From Spongospora subterranea (lineage: Eukaryota > Endomyxa > Phytomyxea > Plasmodiophorida > Plasmodiophoridae): a DNA stretch of 62,884 nucleotides. Numbering within the stretch: the first letter of the stretch is position 1; each line of letters starts with the position of its first letter. The notes under the pieces are model-generated. The model saw nothing but the letters and a program-made list of their open reading frames with translations. It was not told where the DNA came from and did no database searches. Positions 1-11,139 of this stretch are shown one piece after another. Made by a program: the position numbers and the translations under genes. The stretch spans positions 36,573 to 99,456 of the forward strand of contig OUQQ01000018.1 in NCBI GenBank assembly GCA_900404475.1. Reading direction: 5' to 3'.

Positions 1-1018
1 AAAAGTGATGCGTTCCAGTTGATATGTGAATGAAATTGAGAGATTTCATCGTCAAGATTTGGGACAAAAATGTACAACAAATCACGATCTCAACATAAAA
101 TTGTCATTCTAGTCACTATTGAGTTGAGAAATTTGAATGTTTCAGCAATTGCGTCGCCTCTATCGGTTGGGAAAGTTGCTGTAATCAATTCTCTCGATGT
201 GCTCTATGATGGTACAGTAGCTCATCTGCTTTTGATGTTATTGCGTTAGAAACGAGGGAATGGCAAATCAAGTCGACCGCGACCGATCGTTTATCCCGCC
301 GATAGCGCTTGGCGCCTCCTCGAGCACAACGGCCTCGGAATCTCCTTAACCGACGCGCGTGACTTGATTTGTCATTCCCCTTGAGAGTTACTACATCCCC
401 ATTGTGTTTGACGCTATATTATTATTGAGAGCAGACGAGCTACCGTCGTAAACCCTTAAGGAAATAACAGATCAAAATCGCGTCCCGACTGGGAGCAGCA
501 TGAATTGCGCCACGTCCCGTCACGCAAACTCATGACGATGGCCAGAGGGACAGTCTGTTACACTTCAGCAACGCATTCCCGATCGGTCGCACAAGCGAAA
601 TAAAAAACACCGATGGCCGTCACCCAATAAAAAGCTATCCTACCAGCTAACCTGGTTGCATTGCACTCCAATTTCGAATCGCCACAGTGGTAGAGTGCGG
701 TTCGCCCATCCGTCTCACACCAGGGGTCATTTAGTGACAAACACGTACTAGGCTGTATACTGGGTGTGTCCAGCGATCACATATAATCCGTTCAACTGCT
801 GTAACAAGTGGATTGAGGTGTCCCCCTCTATCGGCGCAGATCCGATAACGGTGTGTTCACCGTTACACCGTACACTTATCTCTTTAAGTGGACAACATAC
901 ACCCCGATGATTATACACACTCGGGTCACGGAAGTATTCATTCATTTTTAGGTTACATCACTGTTATTTACAAAGAACTGGTCTGTGTTTAAGAGGGTTT
1001 GGTTCATTCATTGTATTA
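1..1018. other. Upstream region without recognised gene
   Basis: No conserved protein is visible in either strand of this first kilobase. Short open frames of 60-65 codons on the minus strand (558-945) have no recognisable motif. The stretch contains one small inverted-repeat element, listed separately. Its right end should hold the promoter of the bifunctional sugar kinase gene that starts at 1019. Confidence 0.5.
256..379. repeat. Small inverted-repeat (MITE-like) element
   Basis: A 19-nt arm at 256-274 (GGGAATGGCAAATCAAGTC) is matched at 361-379 by its reverse complement with one mismatch. The arms flank about 86 bases. I see no convincing target-site duplication, so this could be a small non-autonomous transposon or a chance hairpin; the long match favours the former. 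Confidence 0.5.
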
Positions 1019-2899
1019 ATGCCTCCCAATCTCATACCGACAAATGGTGCCAATGATACTCCATTATCCTCACCGGTGGCGGCCCTACCACAAACACGTT
1101 CGTGCTCCAACTTGATCGAACAGGAGAAAGAAGGTTGAGTCCCTTGATTTGAAGAATCAGCTGCTAGTGATATGGGTCTGCAGTCAATGAATGTTTAGTC
1201 TTATGCATGGTTGGCCTACCTGCGCGTGGCAAAACTTATCTCGCGCGAAAACTGGAACGATATCTTCGCTGGATTGGATTCAAAACAAAATCGTTCAATA
1301 TAGGAATGTACCGGCGCCAGCAGGTATTGGTTTTCTGTTGTCAGAAATGTTTTTGACCGTTAAAAATAGGTTGGTGCTCACGTTGCGGCGGATTTCTTCG
1401 ACCCAAGCAATGAAGCTGGTGTTTCTGCACGACAACAGTGTGCAGCGCAAGCGATTAAAGCCTTACTTTCCTGGGTTTTTACAGATGGTGGACGAGTAGC
1501 TATATACGATGGTACTAACAGCACTTTGGAGCGAAGAAGGCTCGTCAAGGAACAGGTTCGTAGTTTCTGGTTATTATCAGACAGTTAATCATAATGACAT
1601 CTGAGGATTAGCTTGCTCAAGCGCAAAAAGAATCGGGAATAGTCTTTAAACTGGTCTGGGTTGAGAGTATCTGTAACGATGAATCTATTTTGGAAGAAAC
1701 TATTCGAAGAAACAAGCTCAACTCGCCTGATTACGTTGGAGTTGATCCTGATACAGGTTGTTATTGTATGTGGCTGTATATGTGCTTACACTCTTGCAGC
1801 CTATAGGGATTTTCGTGAGCGAATAGCGAATTATGAAAGAGGTTATAAGACGCTCACCGAAGAAGAAGGAGACCGTTACATCAAGGTTATTGATACCGGG
1901 ACGAAGATGGAAGTTTATAGACTTGATGGCATAGTGTGCTCGCGCATCGTCTACTTTCTACTTCATGTTCGGTAATGATTCGGAATTCTCGTTGTGTTGC
2001 GCTGATGAATTTTCTACCAGAATAAACACAGCTCCTATTTACCTCTCGCGCCACGGAGAATCCGAGTTCAACATTCAGGGTAAGAGTCTCGATGTACAAA
2101 AGAATCTCTCTGATTTTTTACAGGAAAAATTGGAGGTGATTCACATCTAAGTCAACGTGGAAGACAGTACGCAGAACAACTTGCATCGTTTTTGGAGAAA
2201 GAAAAAGAGCTCAATAAGGTGATAAAGGAGATTGCCTTTCTTTCAACTTCTGAGAAGTTACCAGACCGGGAAGCTTACGGTGTTCTGTAGCACTTTGAAG
2301 CGTACAATTGAGACCGCATCCTACATAAAAGGTATAACATATGCCGAATTATATTTTCAAGATTAGTTACGAATGAGTATAGGGGATAAGCCACAACAGT
2401 GGAGAGCTTTATCCGAGATCGAAGTTGGATCTTGCGATGGAATGAATACAGCAGATTTTGAAACGATGATGCCTGAAGAGTTTGAAGCCCGAAAAGCGGA
2501 CAAGCTTCGCTACCGATATCCTCGGTTGGTTTTTATCGAGCTCATGATATCGAACATTTCATCAATTTTAACCAGGGGAGAATCGTATCTTGACGTAATT
2601 CAACGATTAGAACCAGTAATTTTTGAACTTGAAAAATCCACGTCTCCGGTTATCGTTGTTGGGCATCGGGCCGTGCTTCGTTGCGTTTGTATGATTTTCC
2701 CAAAAATTGATGTGACTGATATTAAAGCGCAATTCTAGATGCATATTTTATGGATCTCCCGCACGAAGACATCCCGCATCTCGACCTATTTTTACATCGA
2801 GTGTTCAAGCTGAAAAATGCAGCATATGGGTGTGATGTGCAGACATATGATCTGGGAGTTCAAAGTGTTGATCAAGTCAACGATCAATATTTAACATGA
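1019..2899 (+). CDS. PFKFB: 6-phosphofructo-2-kinase/fructose-2,6-bisphosphatase
   Basis: Bifunctional cytosolic enzyme that makes and breaks fructose-2,6-bisphosphate, the allosteric switch of glycolysis and gluconeogenesis. Eleven exons restore one frame of about 464 codons, the usual family length: 1019-1133, 1184-1323, 1370-1555, 1612-1756, 1800-1971, 2021-2079, 2124-2218, 2265-2331, 2383-2524, 2576-2688 and 2739-2899. The kinase half has the Walker A loop GLPARGKT and the family motifs FNIGMYRR and DFFDP. The phosphatase half has the phosphohistidine motif RHGESE, the segment [10 protein letters not shown], and the second catalytic histidine in GHRAVLRC. Both half-reactions therefore look intact. 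The start was chosen because exon 1 joins in frame to the leader VLCMVGLP. Exon 1 is a short hydrophilic N-terminus without a known regulatory motif. Confidence 0.93.
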
Positions 2900-3390
2900 G
2901 CTGTTGAAGGATCTGTTCATTGTCTGCCAGTATTTATGTGTTTTTTTTGGAAAAGGCTATTGAATATTAATATATCAGATGCTTTCTCACATATTTTTCC
3001 TCAATGAAGTGCACAAACAGGCTTGATCGCAGATTCTTGCATCAACGTCAGAACCCTATACAAACAAAGACTACTTGGGTTCGGTTTCAGGCGAGTTATC
3101 GCATCTGATTCCTGCAAAACCCGGTGTGAGGTGCCCTGATAGGGGTCGCGTTTCCCTATTGTTCAGGTCTCTCCACCCACCCCCTACCAGTGCGGTTGTG
3201 CGTGTGGTGGGCTGATGGTAGCGCCCATCTGTTATAGTGGCGATCTGTGAGTGATGAGGGTGTAATGTGGTGTACACCTACCACCTGTCGACCCACCTGT
3301 TACCTGTAGTCCTCTTGTAGGTGTAGCGGTATCGATATTCCCCTTATCAGATGTCTCCATCCTCTTCTTCTCCATTTCTGCATTGATTAG
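2900..3390. other. Intergenic, no gene seen
   Basis: The interval between the sugar kinase/phosphatase gene and the next phosphatase gene holds only short open frames without motifs. The part 3160-3240 is GC- and CCACC-rich. No RNA gene or repeat is recognised. The right end should contain the promoter of the PP2A-like gene. Confidence 0.5.
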
Positions 3391-4756
3391 ATGACCACCA
3401 CTGATATTGATACCTTTATCGACACGCTGCTCAATGGAGGTCTGCTGCACGAAGCTGCCTGCATATTTATCTGTGAGAAGGTGCGTTTGGATTTCCGAAA
3501 TACGGCTGGAATTCCCTGTAAGAACTCCTGTTATGGTGTAGTTAGTGGAGATATTAATGCATGAGAGCAATGTTCATCCTGTCAATGCGCCAGTTACTGT
3601 GGTAAAATCAATTTCTACAAACCATACGCCTATCATCAACTTAAATTGTTATGCTTGGCAATCCAGGTTGGGGATATTCATGGACAACTTCATGACCTAT
3701 TTGAGTTGTTCAAAGTTGCTGGGACCATTCCCAGCGTAAATTACCTTTTCCTAGGAGACTACGTGGATAGAGGTTTTTCTTTCACAAATTCGTGCTCTCA
3801 ATTGATATCCGGTATATAGGGCAATATTCAGTCCCAACGATATCCCTTCTTGGCTGTTTCAAAATTCGTTTTCCCCATTGTGTTGCCATACTCAGAGGCA
3901 ATCATGAATCAAGACAAATAACACAAGTATTCTGTTCACGATCGTTCGATTTTTGAATACCGATCGTTTTTGTAATCTGTTTAGGTGTATGGATTCTATT
4001 CGGAATGCTGTAATCGATATGGCGAAGGACCTGGTACCGCCGTATGGAAGGCGTTTACCAACATGTTCGACTATCTGCCTATTGCTGCCATTATTGATGA
4101 TGCCATATTCTGTACTCATGGAGGGCTGTCACCATCGTTGCGAAGCGTCGACCAGATACGAGTTTTGCAAAGATTCCAGGAAATTCCTGCGGAAGGTGCT
4201 TTGGCGGATCTGATGTGGTAATACATCTCAGTGGTTTCGTGTTTCGAACAAAGTTCATAATGATTGATTAGGTCAGATCCGGACAGTAGGACATCTGGAT
4301 TCCGGGTATCTTCTCGCGGGGCTGGATTCTTATTCGGTGAAGATATATTCGACAAGTTTATGGAGTTCAATGGGTTCAAGGTACCATATCATATAGTCAA
4401 AGCAGGCCTGAATTGTTTAATACCCTCATACTTTTGATCATAGTATATGGTGAGGGCGCATCAGCTGTGTATGGAAGGATATCAAGAGCTATTCCAGAAC
4501 AGATTCGCCACTGTTTGGAGCGCACCCAACTGTTCGTTAACGCGGTATTAAGATCTGACCGCAAAACTGATTTTGGACAGACTGTTTTCGAGCTGGCAAT
4601 AGAGCTTCGGTTCTCAAAATTGACGCCGATCATAATAAGAATTTCGTAGTGTTCGATGCCTGTCCATCTGATCAGCGAATCGCTATCCAAGGAGGGGTTG
4701 GTAACAACCATGGCGATAGTGACGGCCCTCGTATCAACCCCGATTATTTCTTATAA
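3391..4756 (+). CDS. PP2A-subfamily Ser/Thr phosphatase catalytic subunit
   Basis: Metal-dependent PPP-family phosphatase of the PP2A/PP4/PP6 group. Eight exons (3391-3484, 3546-3601, 3667-3772, 3820-3926, 3985-4217, 4272-4380, 4444-4531, 4581-4756) join in frame to about 308 codons, close to the family length. All catalytic signatures are present: GDIHGQ, GDYVDRG, GNHE, HGGLSP and the late histidine in RAHQL. SAPNY is completed across the last intron. The protein ends in DYFL, the tail that in PP2A and PP4 is carboxymethylated on the final leucine and binds regulatory subunits. A glycine/asparagine-rich insert (about 12 residues, GGVGNN...) just before the tail is unusual. The loop after GDYVDRG is divergent, so it cannot be assigned to PP2A, PP4 or PP6 by eye. 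Confidence 0.9.
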
Positions 4757-4918
4757 CCCTCCAGTATTGCCCCAGTTTCACTATCCGAATTAAAGTCAGA
4801 AATACATATTTATTGTAATTGTTCACTCAGTCCTGGATGGCATGACCGTTGGCAATGGCGTCTGATCCGACAGCATCGCCGTCAAGTTTGGTCGAGTTCC
4901 GCGACTGCGGCAATAGGA

Positions 4919-5425
4919 ATGTCGCCATACACTGGCCGGCTCTCGGACGCGGTTCGTAAAGTGAAGTTGTTTTCCATCACGTCATGTGCTCTGACTTCAT
5001 TAGCATCACCTGTTATGATCGTCGCCGAATCCAATGCCTCCGTCCCTGTAAGATTGCCGCGGTGCCGATCCTATATCTTCTCACGGTTTCATGATCAGAT
5101 TCGCGCGTGCTTGGCAGGAATTATTGTCGCGTTCTCATTGGGAACCACGACTGCACTGCACCTAGTATCACGACAATATGTCACCTCAATGTGTGCTAAA
5201 CCCGGTGGCAATTCAATCGCGTTGGAGACCCTGAGTATTCTAGGAAGACATGTCAAACACGATATTCCAGTTAATCAATTGCAGCCATCTTCCACTCCAT
5301 TTTCTACATTCATGGACCGACACTCCCGTAAAACCTTTTACGTTCACGAAGATTTAGTTTCTGAGCTCATCTCAAACGGCAAGCTACCTGCATCGTTAAA
5401 CAACGTCATTTCACAGAGCAAGTAA
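4919..5425 (+). CDS. TMEM70-like mitochondrial membrane protein
   Basis: The pattern TGRLS..VRKVKLFS, two hydrophobic segments (about residues 20-37 and 66-80) and TTTALHLVSRQYV are typical of the TMEM70/TMEM186 family. Those are inner mitochondrial membrane proteins that help assemble ATP synthase and complex I in animals. The reading frame stays open upstream of the first ATG (4919) and encodes an arginine/serine-rich stretch (QHRRQVWSSSATAA). That would suit a mitochondrial presequence, so the true start may lie in an unrecognised upstream exon. The C-terminal part (FYVHEDLV...GKLP) is conserved-looking and soluble. It ends with TAA 5423-5425, convergent with the minus-strand gene that follows. 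The family call rests on pattern recognition, not on a search. Confidence 0.65.
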   Translation: MSPYTGRLSDAVRKVKLFSITSCALTSLASPVMIVAESNASVPVRLPRCRSYIFSRFHDQIRACLAGIIVAFSLGTTTALHLVSRQYVTSMCAKPGGNSIALETLSILGRHVKHDIPVNQLQPSSTPFSTFMDRHSRKTFYVHEDLVSELISNGKLPASLNNVISQSK

Positions 5426-5477
5426 ACATTCCATAATATTCCAGTATCAAATATTGTCGAGTGAGTCGTATTGGTGT

Positions 5478-6641
5478 TTATGCGCGTCGGTTTATATTAC
5501 TATTGATATCCAACAAAGCATCTTTAGCTTGTCTTTGCCGTGTTCGATGCTGATTATGGTCATCTTTTGATCGTGGCGATAAAAGTGACTCGAAAAAGCT
5601 TTTGACGGCGTTCTGACTTTTGGTTGATGGCGTCGTCGGTGTATTTAACGACAAACTTGGACTTCCGATGATACGCTGAAAGTTATTTTTTCTGTTAAAT
5701 TCATTGGATGATGATAGGAACATTATACTGACATTATTAACGGATGGTTTGATGTGGGATGGAGTATCAGGACAGGACGATTTGGAAATGTCATTCTTTA
5801 GCATTTCTAAGAATTCATCGTCATCTATCGCCGTGATCCGATTCTCTTGTGCAGGGGGATCTTCCTCAATCTCCGGAAAAAGATCGGTAAATTGATATTC
5901 TGATGGGGTTAATTTGTCGATTAGGTCGATTGTATCAGTCCGTATTGGGATAACCAAGAACGGATCTGATAATGTAACGTCGCGTACATCGCCATCGCTC
6001 CTGCAACGATCTGAGAAAACAACAATTTCAGCAACGTATTGCTACCTCTCTGCGCCAGATGCCGTGAAAGATCCAATGTGCTTTGCGATATGGAATCTGA
6101 CAGTTTGGAAATCTTGCCCATTTTTACAATATATCAGACCTGCCCCGATAGACAATGCGCGCCTCCTCAAAGCACCCTGAATAAACGAGATGAAATTCCA
6201 GTTGGTTCTATCTATGAGCAGGATTTTGATACCGCCATAACGTCAGCCATGTAGTCCCTAACATCGTCTAGGAAACTATCAGCATTGCATGCGACGATAA
6301 TCGCGTCGAGAGCGGATTCACACGACTCTTTCAAGAATATGATCAGCTATCATCTTCGGGCACTGATTAGCCCTATCGCCTTCACCTGTTTGTCCATGTA
6401 TTTCCTTTAGCGTCTCCAAGGCTTTATCGAGTGCATTGCACGCGGACGAGGGACATTTTAGGTCTACAGCGATAAGGTAAAGAGCAGGTCTAGTGATGGG
6501 ATCGTGAGCAATCGATGAAAGTAGCTGAGGAGAAGTCATTGGAGTGCTATAAAACACGTGGGCAATAGCGGTATTATCGTATTGAAGATCGGACCAATAT
6601 CCGACTATAATTACGACAGCGTGAGATGACAGCAAACACAT
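5478..6641 (-). CDS. Unrecognised five-exon gene, 323 residues
   Basis: Five exons, in transcription order 6641-6386, 6327-6233, 6176-6140, 6096-6046 and 6010-5478, join by GT...AG introns of 58, 56, 43 and 35 nt into one uninterrupted frame of 324 codons including TAA. The N-terminal half has alternating hydrophobic and polar segments (VIIVGYWSD, RPALYLIAVDLK) and could be a small folded domain. The middle is alpha-helical (SALDAIIVACNADSFLDDVRDYM). The C-terminal half is acidic, then serine/threonine/proline-rich and basic (TPTTPSTKSQ, RSKDDHNQHRTRQRQ), so probably disordered. No domain is recognised. The 35-nt intron is among the shortest here. It lies convergent to the TMEM70-like gene with only about 50 bases between stop codons. 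Confidence 0.7.
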
Positions 6642-7865
6642 ACAATATGGATGGAATTACTGGGCGACATTGACGAGGGGAACGGGTTGATCTGGGCAGG
6701 CAATGCATGTGTATCCGCCAGGGCGATGATAGTGGGTGTCGCCCTGATGCGATACAATCAGGTTATGATCGACAACGAGGCGCCATGATATACTGTGGGT
6801 CATTATTGTAGGATGCGCTGATCGACGATATGAACGGGAGCCACGAGGCCGATAGCATGGCGCCCCTTTCCGCTCCCTGTGGATTAGCCGCCGCCCAACG
6901 GTATCGGGTTGGGCAGAATATGGCGATAACAGTACACGCAGTGAGACCTAGTGTCGCCCTCTCATCATTCACCATAAGGAACTGAACGGGTCATAGGTTG
7001 GTACAACACTTTCAGAAGATCTCAACAAACAGATCTACAATTGTTCATGATGCCACAATAACAATAATATCAACAATGACTGTGTTTGGCCCACGTTTGT
7101 ATCCCAACGTCTGACCTTCGCATTGCACTCCACAACCCATCTCGAGATGGGTTGTGAAGGATTTAGTCGTAGAAACAAACTAACTAACCAAGCAGAATGC
7201 TTTGAGGTTAAACCCTCTGGAGCAAAAGTCGAAAACGAAAAACCTGTGAAAGCGCTTGCAAAGCAAAAACCAAGACCAGAAGGTAATCAAGGTGAAATAT
7301 CTGTTATCAGTCTGTGATATGCCATTGCCTTCTGTCTTCGCCTCAAACTTTGGGGTGTGGCATCAGGCCCTGGTCATTGCCTCATCGTTCGGTTCGACGA
7401 ATACGTTGATTGGTGTTGTTGGGCATAGTCTCAAGTACAATTTTGGCACCCAACAACTACTATGTTGTATGTGTCTGCCAGAATGTGTATTTATATTCTG
7501 CTTAGCTATCGCTTTCATAGGTCTTTTGTGTGTTATTGACTTGTTCAGTTTGTTAGCCGTGATTTCTACGACTTCTGAACCATCCACGAAGTGCATTACG
7601 TTCAACAGCGCGTTGGATATATCGCAATCAAACTACCAAAGCACCGATTTGCGCCTATAACCATTCATCAAACTGTACGTTAGCAAACAGGAGTTATTCA
7701 TAGGTTTATAACAAAACTTTAAGGGTGGTATCAACAAGTTTGTACAATAAATCATGATCAATCTGCACGATTCTTTTCGAACAGCATCACCTTTCAGAAC
7801 ACGTTCCTTCCTGCGATAATGCACCATTCTAGTATGATAGAAACAGCGATCATAGAACCATGAAT
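6642..7865. other. Intergenic/orphan region with a perfect palindrome
   Basis: No conserved gene is recognised. A 134-codon plus-strand frame (7256-7660) and an 80-codon minus-strand frame (7363-7605) overlap and both are hydrophobic or featureless, so neither is supported. A perfect 22-nt palindrome, CAACCCATCT plus CGAGATGGGTTG, lies at about 7133-7154. The phrase CCAACGTCTGACCTTC near 7108 recurs at the 3' end of the neighbouring helicase gene (about 7890), suggesting a small partial duplication of that gene's last exon. Confidence 0.45.
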
Positions 7866-10707
7866 CTATGTTGCCGCTTTTAGAACCCAACGTCTGACCT
7901 TCCCTGCCTTTTTCAAATCAGCAACGTGATGTAAAAGATGCCGAAAAATGTGCTGGTCGTTTCTATCGCTAATTCGCCCTTGAAAATGGAATATCACTTT
8001 ATCCGAATCGATTCCTTCAGGGTAGTTAGCAAGAAAGTCTTGCAACTCATGAAGCAATTGCAACGTTTTGCTGTCGATAGCAGACGGAACTGCACTCCCT
8101 GCCTGGCGGTGTTTGATTTCCGCTAACAAATGTTTCGATGAAATCGCATTGTTAGCATTGTCTAGCCAGCGAACCACATTATCAACTCGCTCGGAGGTCG
8201 CCCCGGCGACTCCTGATTTTCCTGTCCAGGTTGGTACGCCAACCTTGACACCAGAAAGTTGGGTTTGACTTTGCCGTAGTGAGGCTACAGCTTTTTCAGC
8301 AATCGCTGCGGAACGTTTTTCAACTTGTGATGATGAAGAGGATGATACAAGCTTATCATGGGAAAACACGCTAGATAGGTCCGAATTATTGAATAAGCAT
8401 TGCAAAAGATCGCTAGAACCCCCATTAGAAGAGGTGTCAACTTTGACCTCGGCTTCTTTGATTCCGTGGAAGATATCAGCTGTTTCTAGCACTTCATCGT
8501 CGACATAAGAAAATAAGTCTTTCAGGTCTGAATTGCTGAAAAATCGCTGCTGAGTTGGATCCTCTAAAACCTGGTTTGTAAGCAACTGCTTGAAAATTTG
8601 CCGATGATATACTTTCTCTTCAATGGTTCCCCGGGTCACAAGACGTAAAACGGTAACGTCACGTGTTTGCCCAATACGATATGCTCTTTCCTGGGCTTGT
8701 TCGTCAGTTGCTGGATTCCAATCGGGATCGAATACTAATACGCCTGAATATCAACCATTGAGAAACATTTATCAAGCTATCAGCAAATGAGGTTGCATAC
8801 GGTTTGCTCCGGTGAGATTAAGACCAAATCCGCCTGCCCTAGTGGTTAAAAGCAGAATGAAAATTTTCGGATTGCAATTGAATTCGTCAAAAATTGCCTG
8901 CCGCGACCTGACCGCCGTACTGCCGTCCACTCTTCGATACTCAAAATTATTTTCACGGACCATTGCTTCGATTATATCAAGACATTGACGTGTTTGGGAG
9001 AAAAAAAGAACTCGTTGCGACTCCAAATGCCAAATCTTGAGAATTTGCTCAGCAACTTTGAGCTTTCCTGATCGGGACACGGCGCCGTAGTTAGATGGGC
9101 GAGAAGAACTGTTTTCATGGACCATCAAGAGATCCGGGTGATTGCATATCTTCCTTAATAACGATATTGTCTTGAAAAGCCGGAGATCATTCGCGTAGCG
9201 AACTATTGAAATAATCAGTTTCCGTTTAAGCTAAGCAGAAAGACCGCCGGTTTTACATTGTTTGGGATTTGACGTGGCTAGAACGTCTTTGTAAGCCAAT
9301 TTTTGATCTTCTGTCAAGGAACAGAAAAGGATTTGTTCAGACTTGCTTGGTAGGTTTTTCAAGACGTCCGATTTGAGACGGCGAAGAATGTGAGGTGTAA
9401 TTGTGTCTCTGAGCAATACAGCACATCGATAGGCTGCCTGAACTTGATCATGATTGGCATGAATATAGCCTCCCTTAATGATGGGTTCACAGAACTCTTC
9501 TTCAAAAACAGGTAGGGTTCCTAACCTTCCTGGAAATACAAAATCAAACAGAGACCACAACTCGCGTAGATGATTTTGAATTGGGGAACCAGATAAAATT
9601 ATCCGATGCGGAGTTCGAACACGTTTAACTAAAAGAGTGATCTGACAATTTGAAGTTAACAGGAATCAGTTCAACATAAGATTGATTACATACTGTAGCG
9701 TCTGGATTCCTTATCCTATGACCTTCATCAAGGATAACATATCCCCATTTTTTGGATAGAATCTGTGCATGATGCTTCCGAAGACTCTCATATGTGGTGA
9801 TCACAACATGTCCAGGTCCATGAGCGCACGCCTTCTCAATAATGTCCTTGTTGGAACATTCGTGGTTGCCCGAATCATGTAAAAGCATAACACGAGCAGA
9901 CGGCCACCACGCCCGGAATTCATAAAGCCATTGCCCCATAATACTTGCTGGACATAGTAAAAATGTGGGCCCGAGCCGAACAGAAGGTGTGTTGGCCACC
10001 GCTGCCAAAAATGATACTATTGTTATAGTCTTGCCCAATCCCATCGCATCGCCGATAATACCACCGACTGATTGTTGATGTAATTCCCACAGCCATTGTA
10101 GAGCAGTCTTTTGATAATCAAAGAGGCGATCAAAAATCCTTCCGGGAACCGTCAAGCCACCTTCTAATACGGCGTTTGTAACGCTTGGCTCCTCGGCGTT
10201 CCCTTTCCTTACTTTGCTCAAACGCTGGTGAAATTCAAATTCATCCGCATCATCAACAACGCGACACGTTTTCCGTCGTTTTGCAGTTCTAGTGTCTTCC
10301 TCTGAGTCTGATGTGACATAATCTTCATCTTTCTCTTTTATCGATATCGAGACTCGTTTAACCGATGCTGGAGCATGGTCATCGTGCGAAAACAGCGACT
10401 TTGATTTCACACGTTCGGAAGTATTCCCATTTTCCAGATCCGAAATTCTTCTGGCTAGCTCGGCCGCATCGCCTTGTTGTTTCCCCTTTTTGACCTTGCC
10501 TAACTCTTTCCTTAGCGCCTCGATCTGATACTCTACACGCTTAGCCTCATATGCCGTTCGCTGCTCTTCAAGCACATGGCTTGCGTTCTGCTCTAGGTCC
10601 GCGGCGTTGTAAGCGTGGACCCCAAGCTGATGAAGAGCGTTCAGGGCGGTCCCCGAGAACGATTCATCGAGACGATCATGAAGTGGTTCGTTATTCGCAG
10701 AGGACAT
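7866..10707 (-). CDS. ERCC6: CSB/Rad26-type SNF2 helicase (transcription-coupled repair)
   Basis: SNF2-family ATPase that remodels stalled RNA polymerase II and starts transcription-coupled nucleotide excision repair in the nucleus. Four exons (10707-9694, 9641-9245, 9202-8801, 8743-7866) give about 896 residues. The N-terminus is acidic with a basic cluster ([10 protein letters not shown]). The ATPase core follows: [15 protein letters not shown], the ATP-binding loop [12 protein letters not shown] box, [56 protein letters not shown] and [19 protein letters not shown]. The C-terminal region matches CSB (LLHELQDFL... and a winged-helix-like end). DEGH, KICNHPD and the C-terminus distinguish it from Rad54. 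It is shorter than human CSB (about 1,490 residues). Motif I has Ala where Glu or Asp is common. It lies head-to-tail downstream of SMC6. Confidence 0.92.
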
Positions 10708-10749
10708 CACTTATCAACGGCGAGTGGTTGCAGTGACACCCCACCCTGT

Positions 10750-10902
10750 GGTGTTGTATCGTGGTGTCTGTGCAGCCCTAGTGTCGTATCGTGATGTCTG
10801 TGCAACCACCTAGTGTTGTATCGTGATGTCTGTGCAGCACCCTAGTGTTGTATCGTGATGTCTGTGCAGCACTAGTGTTGTATCGTGATGTCTGAGTATT
10901 AC
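10750..10902. repeat. Minisatellite, five copies of a 28-32 bp unit
   Basis: A unit based on AGTGTTGTATCGTGATGTCT plus GTGCAGCACCCT is repeated about five times in tandem with small length changes. It sits just upstream of the CSB-like gene start and downstream of the SMC6 stop, where the CSB promoter should be. Repeat number may vary between alleles. Confidence 0.85.
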
Positions 10903-11139
10903 ACCGCACATGCGCAGCGGCCCATTTTGTTTGGCCGGACCAGGTACTCGATCCTGCCTGGCGCAAATCATTCGGACCAGCTGATTCTCTATTACGTTCG
11001 ACCAAGTTTCTGAATTTTTGCGTGAAACCAATGAGGCGTTTGTTCTTTGCCGTAAAAATAAATTCTGCTCACTAGCGCCTTCATATATCAGATATCAATG
11101 AGCGTGTTAGACAAAAATCATATCGGTTTATCGAGAAAG

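Noticed and set aside
2332..2382. Apparent in-frame TAG in the sugar kinase/phosphatase gene, hinting at UAG as a sense codon
   Set aside because: A 51-nt intron with acceptor at 2381-2382 removes it and restores the exact family spacing.
7256..7660. 134-codon plus-strand frame with hydrophobic runs
   Set aside because: Opposed by an equally plausible minus-strand frame; no signal or domain to decide, so not called as a gene.
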